NCBI RefSeq assembly: GCF_004027225.2
Contig: NW_022651106.1
Span: 186,001 to 250,000 of the forward strand
Length of the DNA: 64,000 nucleotides
Direction: 5' to 3'
DNA from: Strigops habroptila
Taxonomy: Eukaryota > Chordata > Aves > Psittaciformes > Psittacidae
The translations under genes and the position numbers were made by a program. This document shows, one piece after another, positions 21,156 through 30,190 of the stretch; the first letter of the stretch is position 1, and each line of letters starts with the position of its first letter. The notes under the pieces were generated by a model, which worked only from the letters and a program-made list of their open reading frames with translations, did not search any database and had not been told where the DNA came from.

Positions 21156-21171
21156 ATGGCTGAGCCGGGAG
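21156..21171 (+). CDS. SALL2: SALL2 coding exon 1
   Basis: ATG followed by MAEPG and a GTGGGA donor, 16 bases, phase 1. Chosen because joining to 23091 gives [16 protein letters not shown], matching the proline-rich stretch before NIPLILEEL in mammalian SALL2. The reading continuing past the donor is array. Confidence 0.6.
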
Positions 21172-24100
21172 GTGGGACCCCCCCTTATCCATCCCTTTGG
21201 GGGGGGGGCAGGTCGTTTTGGGGGGAAAAAGGGGGATTTTGGGGGTGGAAATGGGGATTTGGGGTGGAAAATGGTGGGTTGGGGGGGGGGGGAAGGGGAT
21301 TGGGGGGGAATGGGGCTTTTGGGGGTGGAAATCGTGATTTTGGGGGGGGAAATAGTGATTTGGGGGGGGAATGGTGATTTTGGGGGGGGAATGGTGATTG
21401 GGGAGGATAATGGTGATTTGGGGGGGATAATGGTCGTTTTGGGGTGAAAAATGGGGATTTTGGGGGTGGAGAGGTTGGTTGGGGGGAAAAATGGGGATTT
21501 GGGGGGGGGAATGGTGGTTTTGGGGGGGAAATGGTGATTTTGGGGGGGATAATATTGATTTGGCTGTGAAATGATGCTTTTGGGGGGAAAATGGTGATTT
21601 TGGGGGGTAAAAACGGGATTTGGGGGGGTTAATGTTGATTTTGAGGGGGATAATGGGGATTTTGGGGGTGAATTGTGCTATTGGGGGGTTAAAGGTGATT
21701 TGGGGGGCGATAATGTCAATTTGGGGGGGAAAAGGGATTTTAGGGGGTTAATGGTGATTTTTGAGGGTAAAAAGGTGATTTTGGGGTCTTAATGGTGGTT
21801 TTGGGGTGATAACATTGATTTGGGGGGGTTAATGCTGATTTTGGGGGGTTAATGGTGATTTTTGAGGGTAAAAGGGGGTTTTGGGGGGTTAATGGTGGGT
21901 TTTGGGGGGGATAATTGTGTTTGGGGGGGTTAATGGTGATTTGGGGGCAAATAACAGTGATTTAGGGGAGATAACACTGAGTTTTGGGGGTCCAACAACT
22001 GCTTTTGGGGGTAAAACACCTCATTTGGAGGTCCAAAACCTGCGTTTTGGGGTCCAACACCTAATTATGGGGTCCAGCAACTGCTTTTTGGGGTAAACCA
22101 ACTGCTTTTGGGGGTAAACCACCTCATTTTGGGGTCCAAACCCTGATTTTGGGGCTCCAACACGTGATTTTGGTGTCCCACAGCTAACATTTGGGTCCAA
22201 AAGCTGCTTTTTGGGGGTCCAACACCTAATTTTGGGGTAAACCAACTGATTTTGGGGTAAACCAACTGCTTTTTGGTGTCCAACACCTAATTGTGGGGTC
22301 CAAAACCTGATTTTTGGGGTAAACCAACTGATTCTGAGGTAAAACAACTGCTTTTTGGTGCCTAACACCTAATTTTGGGGCTAAACCACCTGGTTTTTGT
22401 GTCCAACACCTAATTTTGGGGCTAAACCCCCTGATTTTGGTGTCCAACACCTGATTTTGGGGCTAAACCCCCTGATTTTGGTGTCCAACACCTGATTTTG
22501 GGGCTAAACCCCCTAATTTTGGGGCTAAACCCCCTGATTTTGGGTCTAAACCCCCTGATTTTGGGTCTAAACCTCCTAATTTTGGGTCAAACCCCCCTAA
22601 TTTTGTGTCTAAACCCCCTAATTTTGGGTCTAAACCTCCTAATTTTGTGTCTAAACCCCCTGATTTTGGGTCTAAACCTCCTAATTTTGGGTCTAACCCC
22701 CCTAATTTTGGGGCTAACCCACCTGATTTTGGGTCTAAACCCCCTCATTTTGGCTCTAACCCCCCTAATTTTGGGTCTAAACCCCCTAATTTTGGGGCTA
22801 AACCCCCTGATTTTGGGTCTAAACCTCCTAATTTTGGGTCTAAACCCCCTAATTTTGGGGCTAACCCCCCTGATTTTGGGTCTAAACCCCCTAATTTTGG
22901 GGCTAAACCCCCTAATTTTGGGGCTAACCCCCCTCATTTTGGGGCCAAACCCCCCAAATTTTGTGTCTAACCCCCCTCATTTTGGGGCTAAACCCCCTCA
23001 TTTTGGGTCTAACCCCCCTCATTTTGGGGCTAAACCCCCTAATTTTGTGTCTAACCCCCCTGATTTTGCCACCTCTCCTCCTCCCGCCAGGCCCCCCCGG
23101 CTCCACCGCCCCCCCCCCCCCCCTCGCCGCCTCCTCCTCCTCCTCCTGCTCCCCCCCAGCCATGGACGCCGACCCTCCACGGACCCCCCCGGCCCCATCT
23201 CCAGCCTTGGGCTCCCCCTTGAACCTGCCGCTGATCCTCGAGGAGCTCCGCGTCCTCCAGCAGCGCCAGCTCCACCAGATGCAGATGACCGAGGAGATCT
23301 GCCGCCAAGTCCTCCTCTTGGGCACCCTCCAGCACCCCAAGAGCCACCTCCTCCCGTCGTACCCCCCCAAAACCCCCCCTGCCAAGCCTCACTTCTTCCA
23401 TCTCCTCCCACCTTTCCCCACCACCACCACCGCCACCACCCGTGGGGGCCTCAAAGCCGACCCGCGCCCCACATCCACCTTCCTCCCTTTGGCCCTTGGG
23501 TCTTCTCCAGGTCTCCTGCGCCCCAAGAACGTGGTGCTGGTGGAAGCGGGGACCTCCAGGCACGAATGTGGCTTCTGTGGCAAAGCCTTTGGCAGCGACA
23601 GCGCGAGGCAGATCCACCTGAGGTCCCACACTGGGGAAAGGCCCTACAAGTGCAACGTCTGCGGCAACAGGTTCACCACCCGCGGCAACCTGAAGGTCCA
23701 CTTCCACCGGCACCGCGAGAAGTACCCCCACGTGCAGATGAACCCTCATCCCGTGCCACAGCACCTCGATTACCTCCTGCCGGCCACCCGAGAGCCGCCG
23801 ATGGGAGCTCAGCTCAAGGGGGGCGACCAACTGGTCCACATGGGCGAGCAAGAGGTCAAGGGGGGCGAGCAAGTCAATGGGGGCAACCAACAGGTCAACG
23901 TGGGCAAACAACAGGTCAACGTGGGCAACCAGCAGGTCAATGGGAGCAACCAACAGGTCAACGTAGGCAACCAACAGGTCAATGGGAGCAACCAACAGGT
24001 CAGTGGGAGCAACCAGCAGGTCAACGTGGGCAACCAACAAGTCAATGGGGGCAACCAACAGGTCAATGGGAGCAACCAGCAGGTCAATGGGGGCAACCAA

Positions 24101-27100
24101 CAGGTCAATGGGAGCAACCAGCAGGTCAATGGGGGCAACCAACAGGTCAATATGGCCACCCATGATCTCAATGGGAGCAACCAACAGGTCAACATGGGCA
24201 ACCAACAGGTCAATGGGAGCAACCAACATGTCAACATGGCCACCCATGATCTCAATGGGAGCAACCAACAGGTCAACATGGCCACCCATGATCTCAATGG
24301 GAGCAACCAAGAGGTCAATGTGGCCACCCAACAGGTCAATGGGAGCAGCCAAGAGGTCAATGTGGGTGCCCAACAGGTCAACGCGGCCACTCAACATCCT
24401 GGTGGGGCCACCCAAGTCAATGTGGGCACTCAACAGGTCAATGGGAGCAACCAGCAGGTCAATGGAGGCAACCAACAGGTCAATGTGACCAACCAAGTCA
24501 ATGTGGCCACTCAACAGGTCAACGTGGGCACCCAACACGTCAACCCGAGCACCCAACAGGTCAACCCGAGCACCCAACAGGTCAATGGGAGCAACCAACA
24601 GGTCAATGGGAGCAACCAACAGGTCAACCCGAGCACCCAACAGGTCAATCCGAGCACCCAACAGGTCAATGGGAGCACCCAGCAGGTCAACGCAGCCACT
24701 CAACATCATGGTGGGGCCACCCAAGTCCATGTGGGCACCCAACAGGTCAAGCCAACCAGCCAACAGCTCAATGTGGGCACCCAACAGGTCAACCCAACCA
24801 CCCAACAAGTCAATGGGAGCACCCAACAGGGCAACCCAACTACTCAACAGGTCCATGTGGCCACTCAGCAGCATGGTGGGACCACCCAAGTCAACGCAAG
24901 CACCCACCAGGTCAATGTGGGCACCCACCAGGTCAACCCAACCACCCACCAGGTCAACCCAACCACCCACCAGGTCAACGTGGGCACCCAACAGGTCAAT
25001 ACAACCACCCACCAGGTCAATGTGGGCACCCAACACATCAACCCAACCACCCAACAGGTCAACATGGGCACCCAACACATCAACCCAACCACCCAACAGG
25101 TCAACATGGGCACCCAACAGGTCAACCCAACCACCCAACAGGTCAACATGGGCACCCACCAGGTCAACCCAATCACCCACCAGGTCAATGTGGGCACCCA
25201 ACACATCAACCCAACCACCCAACAAGTCAACGCAACCACCCAACAAGTCAATGTGGGCATCCAACACATCAACCCAACCACCCACCAGGTCAACATGGGC
25301 ACCCAACAGGTCAACCCAACCACCCAACACATCAACCCAACCACCCAACAAGTCAACGTGGGCACCCAACAGGTCAATACAACCACCCACCAGGTCAACG
25401 TGGGCACCCACCAGGTCAACATGGGCACCCACCACATCACCCCAACCACCCACCAGCTCAACCCAGCCCCCCAACTCCACCTCACCGCCTTCCACAAGCT
25501 CCTCCTGCTGAAGGCCACCGACGGCCGCCCCACGGCGCGCGACGAGAACACCCCCCCACCGTGGCCCCTCTTCGCCCCCCGCTTCCCGGGCTCCTCGGAG
25601 ACCTCCAAGCTCCAACAACTGGTGGAGAAGATCGACCCCCCCCCCCCCACAACCACCATCATCATCATCATCGTCATCACCATCGCCACCATCGGACCCC
25701 CAACGCCACCAGTGCCGCCGCGTGTTGAGGCACTGGCCCCTCGGGCAACGTGGGGCAATGGGGCGCTGCAAGGTGTGCGGCCGCTGCTTCCCCAGCCGTG
25801 GGGCGTGGAGGGCTCGCTGTGGGGCGCACAAAGGGGGGCCCCCCAACTCCTGCCCCCTGTGCCGGAAGAGGTTCGGTGACGGCGGGGACCCCCAGCGCCC
25901 CGGCGCCCGGCTCCGTCTGCTGGGGCGGCCGCCCCACGGCGAGGGCACTGGGGGGCGAGAGGAAGATGGGGGGCGCCAGGATGTGGGGGGAGAGGAGGAG
26001 GAGGAGGAGGAAGAGGAAGGAGGAGGAAGGGAGGAGGAAGGGGAAGAGGATGTGGAGGTAAGAAGGGGGAATGGGGGGGGGGAAGGGAAAATGGGGGGGG
26101 TTTGGGGGGAATTGGGAGGAAATTGGGGGGGGTGAAGGGAAAAGGGGGGAGATTGGGGGGAAGTTTTGAAATTGGGGGGGAACTAAGGAGAAATGGGGAG
26201 ATTTGGGGGGAAATTGGAGGAGTTTTGGAAATTGGGGGGAATGAGGGGGGAATTGGGAGGAACTAAGGAGAAATGAGGGAATTTGGGGGGAATTGGGGAA
26301 GTTTTGGAAATTGGGGGGAATTGGGGGAAACTAAGGAGAAATGAGGGAATTTGGGGGGAGTTTGGGGAAATTAGGGGGGAGTTTGGGGGAGTTTTGGAAA
26401 TTGGGGGGAATTAAGGGGGAAATTGGGGGAAACTAAGGAGAAATGGGGAAATTAGGGGGGAGTTCAGGGGAAATTGGGGGAATTGGGGGGGGTTTGGGGG
26501 GAAAAAGGAGAAATGGGGGAATTTGGGGGGAATTTGGGGAAATTAAGGGGGAGTTTGGGGGAAAACAAGGAAAACTGGGGGGAATTTGGGAGAAAACCAA
26601 GGAAAAGTGGGGAAACGAGGAAAAATGGGGAAAATAGGGGGAAATTGGGGGGTATTTTGGAAATTGGGGCAAATTTGGGGGAAAGGAAGGAAAACATGGG
26701 AAAATGAGGGGAAATGTGGGGAAAACTTTGGAAATTAGAGGAAATATGGGGAAAACAAGGAAAATGGGGTGAAAATTGTGGAAATTACAGGGAAAATGAG
26801 GAAATTTAAGGGAAATTGGGGGAAAATGGGGAAATTGGGGGGGAATTGTGGAAATTATGGGGAAACTGAGGCAATTTGGTGGGAAATTATGGGAAACTGA
26901 GGAAATTTGGGGGAATGGAGGAAAATTGTGGAAATTATGGGGAAAATGAGGAAATTTGAGGGAAATTGGGGGAAAATGGGAAAAAAATTGTGGAAATTGT
27001 GGGGAAACTGAGGGAATTTGGTGGGAAATAGGGGGAAACTGGAAATATGGGGGAAATATGGGGGAAATTGGGGGGAAATGAGGAAATTTAAGGCGAATTT

Positions 27101-27690
27101 GGGGAAAAACGTGGAAATTGGGGGGAAACTGAGGAAATTTGGGGGAAATGGAGGATAATTGTGGAAATTACAGGGAAAACAAGGAAATTTGGGGGGAACT
27201 GGGGAAAATGGGGAAATTTCAGGGAAATTTCAAGGAAATTGGGGAAAATTGTGGAAATTGTGGGGAAACTGAGGAAATTTAAGGGAAATTGGGGAAAAAT
27301 GAAGAAATTTGGGGGAAGCTGGGGGAAAAAAAGGAGAAAACGAGGGAATGTCAGGAAAAGCAGGGAAATCCCTCGGGAATAAAGGGAAGAAGGGGGGAAT
27401 GGAAGCAAAGGAGGGGAAACTGAGGCACAGCAGCACTGACACCCCCTTTCCCCACAGGTCCCCCCCCCATGGACACCGTCAGGACCCCTCTGGAACCAGC
27501 CCCCCCCCAAAGCCCCATTGGGGAGCCCCGAGGAAGACGAGGGGGGGGCTCCAGGGGATGGAGACCCCCCAAAGGAGGCGGAGGGGGACCAGTAGGTCAA
27601 TGGGGGGTGATGGAGACCCCCCCAAATCCCCCTCTGCTGCACCCCAAGCTCCCCCTAACCATAGCTTAGGCCATTAAAGCCGTTTGATGA
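21156..27690 (+). CDS. SALL2: SALL2-like zinc-finger transcription factor, three coding exons
   Basis: Spalt-like nuclear transcription factor. Proposed coding exons are 21156-21171, 23091-26057 and 27458-27595, with a poly-A signal at 27673. The phase-1 junction of exons 1 and 2 and the phase-0 junction of 2 and 3 both fit. SALL2-specific landmarks in order are [20 protein letters not shown] with [14 protein letters not shown] (glutamine-rich oligomerisation region), LRPKN, two intact C2H2 fingers, [35 protein letters not shown] and [15 protein letters not shown] huge 24 bp coding repeat is inserted between HLDY and LTAF. After the poly-C at 25637-25648 the homologous frame is shifted by one base. 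The C-terminal fingers are degraded and the last mammalian finger pair is absent. In mammals SALL2 sits next to TRA/TRD, as the VH cluster does here. Either a functional but fast-evolving gene, or one decaying. Confidence 0.85.
21190..21960. repeat. SALL2 intron 1: G-rich minisatellite
   Basis: Units of about 20 bp, GGGGGGGAAATGGTGATTTT with variants TTAATGGTGATTTT. Strong G on the plus strand directly downstream of the transcription start. Confidence 0.85.
21961..23070. repeat. SALL2 intron 1: minisatellites up to the exon 2 acceptor
   Basis: 21961-22500 has TTTTGGGGTCCAACACCTAA/GGTAAACCAACTG units. 22500-23070 has clean 20 bp units of TTTTGGGTCTAAACCCCCTAA. The array stops about 20 bp before the acceptor CTCCTCCCGCCAG. 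It is open in several frames on both strands by composition only. Confidence 0.85.
23091..26057 (+). CDS. SALL2: SALL2 coding exon 2
   Basis: Acceptor CCTCCTCCCGCCAG and donor GAG|GTAAGA. Contents in order: oligomerisation segment 23218-23325; fingers [21 protein letters not shown] and [20 protein letters not shown](H) at about 23565-23713; VN/Q-rich repeat 23870-25465; [12 protein letters not shown] at 25477; [14 protein letters not shown] ending 25636; then, in the +1 frame, a Pro/Ser run, [25 protein letters not shown] and [10 protein letters not shown], ending in a Glu-rich acidic stretch. Without the one-base change the original frame stops at 25879. A homopolymer error in the 12-C run would explain the shift. 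Confidence 0.75.
23870..25465 (+). repeat. 24 bp coding minisatellite inside SALL2
   Basis: About 66 units of CAGGTCAATGGGAGCAACCAA-type, each eight codons (QVNGSNQQ). The first part is mostly [14 protein letters not shown], with [13 protein letters not shown] variants near 24150-24300. The later part is VGTQQVN and PTTHQVN. The unit length is a multiple of three, so the SALL2 frame stays open across all units, as do other frames including antisense. It replaces a linker of very different composition in mammalian SALL2. Confidence 0.9.
26058..27457. repeat. SALL2 intron 2: GGGGAAATT-type minisatellite
   Basis: Degenerate units such as TTTGGGGGGAATTGGGG and GAAACTGAGGAAATTTGGGG throughout the 1.4 kb intron. 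No other gene. The acceptor is CCTTTCCCCACAG at 27445-27457. Confidence 0.85.
27458..27595 (+). CDS. SALL2: SALL2 terminal coding exon 3
   Basis: In phase with exon 2 it reads [20 protein letters not shown] followed by an acidic [20 protein letters not shown] and AEGDQ, stop TAG 27593-27595. No zinc fingers, whereas mammalian SALL2 ends with a further C2H2 pair. Frame is supported by phase and acidic composition, not by homology. Confidence 0.5.
   Translation, partial: VPPPWTPSGPLWNQPPPKAPLGSPEEDEGGAPGDGDPPKEAEGDQ
27673..27678 (+). terminator. Poly-A signal ATTAAA of SALL2
   Basis: ATTAAA lies 78 bp after the proposed stop. A T/GT-rich element TTTTTGTGTGGG follows about 35 bp downstream. 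This is the common variant hexamer for 3'-end cleavage. Confidence 0.65.
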
Positions 27691-27784
27691 CTCCAACCCC
27701 TCCCCCCCCCCGCTTTTTGTGTGGGAATGGACCTAAAATGAGGGAAAACGACCCAAAAAGGCGAGGGGGGGATGTAATCTCAGG

Positions 27785-28450
27785 GGACAAAATGGCGGCC
27801 GTTGCCATGGCGACCGCGTGGAGCCGGCGCGCAAGATGGCGGCGGTTGCTATGGAGATAAGCGATAACAGTCAAGATGGCGGCGGTTGCCGTGGAGATAC
27901 GCGCCCGCCCCCAAAATGGCGGCGGTTGCCATGGGGACGGCATAAAGAGGTATTGCCAGCTCTAAAGATGGCGGCGGTTGCCATGGCGATAAGGACCGGC
28001 CCCCAAAATGGCGGCGGTTGCCATGGCGATACGCGCCAAACTTCAAGATGGCGGCGGTTGCCATGGGGATAAGAGCCAGCCCCCAAAATGGTGGCCGTTG
28101 TCATGGAGACGGCATAAAGAGGCGGTGCCAGCTCTAAAGATGGCGGCCGTTGCCATAGCAATACGAGCCAGCCCCCAAAATGGCGGCCGTTGCCATGGCG
28201 ATAAGCGCCAGCCCCCAAAATGGCGGCGGTTGCCATGGCGGTACTCACCAGCAGTCAAAATGGCGGCAGTTGCCATGGGGACGGCACATAGAGGCGTTGC
28301 CAGCCTTAAAAATGGCGGCAGTTGCCATGGCGATATGCGCCAGCCCCCAAAATGGCGGCGGTTGCCATGGCGATAGTCGCCAGCACTCAAGATAGCGGCC
28401 GCTCCCCCATAGCCCGCTCGTCCCTTTGCCCTCACCCAAGATGGCGGCGG
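27785..28450. promoter_or_regulatory. Tandem YY1-like plus RFX-like motif array upstream of METTL3
   Basis: Fourteen units of about 40 bp (some about 52 bp with an added GGCATAAAGAGG block). Each joins AAAATGGCGGC or AAGATGGCGGC (YY1 core) directly to GTTGCCATGGCGAT (RFX X-box-like). Starts are near 27789, 27835, 27874, 27913, 27966, 28006, 28046, 28087, 28138, 28178, 28218, 28258, 28310 and 28350. A fifteenth unit near 28390 is degraded. The last AAGATGGCGGC (28439) belongs to the METTL3 promoter itself. Binding is inferred. Confidence 0.8.
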
Positions 28451-28470
28451 CGGCTTCGCTCCTCAGCGGC

Positions 28471-28479
28471 CACTTCCGG
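28471..28479. promoter_or_regulatory. ETS site in METTL3 core promoter
   Basis: CACTTCCGG about 100 bp upstream of the METTL3 ATG, 30 bp after an AAGATGGCGGC YY1 motif. Typical of housekeeping promoters. Between it and the ATG is a short tandem GTTCCCGGAGCCC. Confidence 0.5.
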
Positions 28480-28579
28480 CGGTGCGTCCGTGAGGGGAAG
28501 GCGGCGGTTCCCGGTTCCCGGAGCCCGTTCCCGGTTCCCGGAGCCCGTTCCCGGTTCTTGGATCCCGGCTCCCGGCGCC

Positions 28580-28673
28580 ATGTCGGACACGTGGAGCTCG
28601 ATCCAGGCCCATAAGAAGCAGCTGGACTCGCTGCGGGAGCGGCTGCAGCGGCGGCGGAAGCAGGACCCGCTGG
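28580..28673 (+). CDS. METTL3: METTL3 coding exon 1 (rest missing)
   Basis: METTL3 is the catalytic subunit of the METTL3-METTL14 N6-adenosine RNA methyltransferase in the nucleus. The exon reads MSDTWSSIQAHKKQLDS then LRERLQRRRKQDPLG, almost the same as the mammalian N-terminal helix, and ends at GTGAGG in phase 1. None of the CCCH zinc fingers or the DPPW methyltransferase domain is in the window. After 820 bp of intron repeat there is an assembly gap, and beyond it the convergent TOX4 gene begins. The missing exons are therefore probably in the gap. Confidence 0.93.
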
Positions 28674-28689
28674 GTGAGGGCGGGAAGGG

Positions 28690-29493
28690 AGGGGGGAACG
28701 GGGTGATTAAGGGGTTAAGGGCGTTAATTAAGGGGGTTAATAAGGGGCAATGCAGGTAATGGGTTAATTAAGGGGTTAATGAGGGGCAATGGGGGGTAAT
28801 TGCGGTAATGGAGGGGATTAAAGAGGGTTAATGGGGCAATTAAGGGGTTAAGGGGGTAAAGGGGCGGGTTAATGGGGGTAATGGGGTTAATGAGGGATAA
28901 CGGGGTTAATGAGGGGTAATTGGGTTAATTAAGGGGTGAATGGTGTAAATGGGGGTAATGGGGGTAATTGAGTGGGTTAAAGAGGGTTAATGGGTGGTAA
29001 TGGGGTAAGTAAGGGGTTAATGGGGGTAAAAGGGGGTGAATGGGGGTAATGGGGGTAATTAAGGGGGTTAATGGGGACAAAGGGGCGGGTGAATGGGGGG
29101 TAATGGGGTTAATGAGGGGTAATGGGGTTAATTAAGGGGGTTAATGGCAGGTAATGGGGGAAAATGGGGGTAATTGGGTTAATTAAGGGGGTTAATGGGG
29201 GTAAATGGGGGTAATGGGGGTAATTGAGGGGGTTAAAGAGGGTTAATGGGTGGTAATGGGGGTAATTAAGGGGTTAATGGGAGTAAAGGGGGGTGAATGG
29301 GGGTAATGGGGTTAATTAAGGGGGTTAATGGCACTTAACGGGGTTAATTAGGCAGATTAATAACCATTAATGGGGTTAATGGCACTTAATAGGGTTAATT
29401 AGGGGGCTTAATAGCCATTAATGGGGGTAAATGGCACTTAATAGGGGGTTAACACTAATTAAGGGGATTGATGACGTCAATAGGAGTTTACGG
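28690..29493. repeat. METTL3 intron 1: GGGGTTAATTAAGG-type minisatellite
   Basis: Irregular units of GGGGGTAATGGGGTTAAT and TTAATTAAGGGG up to the gap. No exon is seen. Confidence 0.8.
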
Positions 29494-29592
29494 NNNNNNN
29501 NNNNNNNNNNNNNNNNNNNNNNNNNNNNNNNNNNNNNNNNNNNNNNNNNNNNNNNNNNNNNNNNNNNNNNNNNNNNNNNNNNNNNNNNNNNN
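29494..29592. other. Assembly gap (run of N)
   Basis: About 100 N. It interrupts METTL3 after exon 1 and TOX4 before its last exon, so its true size is likely several kilobases. Confidence 0.98.
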
Positions 29593-30190
29593 AAGTGCAT
29601 TTTAGCACAGAAAAGGCAGATTTTGAGTCAAAAAGGCGGATTTTGAGGTAGAACAGGCAGATTTTGGGGTAGAAAAGGTGGTTTGGAGGCAGAAAAAGTG
29701 GATTTTGGGGCAGAAAAGGTGGATTTTGGCGTAGAAAAGGTAGATTTTGGGATAAAAAAAGATGGATTTTGGGGTGCTGGGGGGTGGGTTGGAGTGCAAA
29801 GGAGTGATTTTGGGGTAGAAAAGGCAGGTTTTGGGGTAGAAAAGGCAGGTTTTGGGTCAGAAAAGGCAGGTTTTGGGTCAGAAAAGGCAGGTTTTGGGGT
29901 GCTGGGGGGTATTTTGGGGTGCTAAGCAGTGATTTTGGGGTAGAAAAGGCAGATTTTGGAGTAGAAAAGGCAGATTTTGGAGTAGAAAAGGCAGATTTTG
30001 GAGTAGAAAAGGCAGATTTTGGAGTAGAAAAGGCAGATTTTGGAGTAGAAAAGGGATTTTGGGGCAGAAAATGGGAATTTTGGGGCAGAAAAGGCAGATT
30101 TTGGGGTGCTGGGGGGTATTTTGGGGCGCAAAGGGGTGTTTTTGGGGTATAAAGGGGTGTTGTGGGGCGGTTTCGGGGCGTGGGGGCACC
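29593..30190. repeat. TOX4 last visible intron: 20 bp minisatellite
   Basis: Units of GTAGAAAAGGCAGATTTTGG. The minus strand reads as [14 protein letters not shown] repeats that are not protein-coding. The TOX4 final exon (DVFLAWVASR in mammals) was looked for on the minus strand and not found. Confidence 0.85.

Noticed and set aside
22498-24165. 555-codon plus-strand ORF starting [16 protein letters not shown]
   Set aside because: It begins in the intron 1 minisatellite, crosses SALL2 exon 2 out of frame and has only repeat composition. SALL2 homology is in another frame.
27818-28439. ORFs rich in HGNRRHFGGW or KMAAVAMAI repeats
   Set aside because: Translations of the YY1/RFX motif array on either strand. 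The repeats are the DNA motifs themselves.
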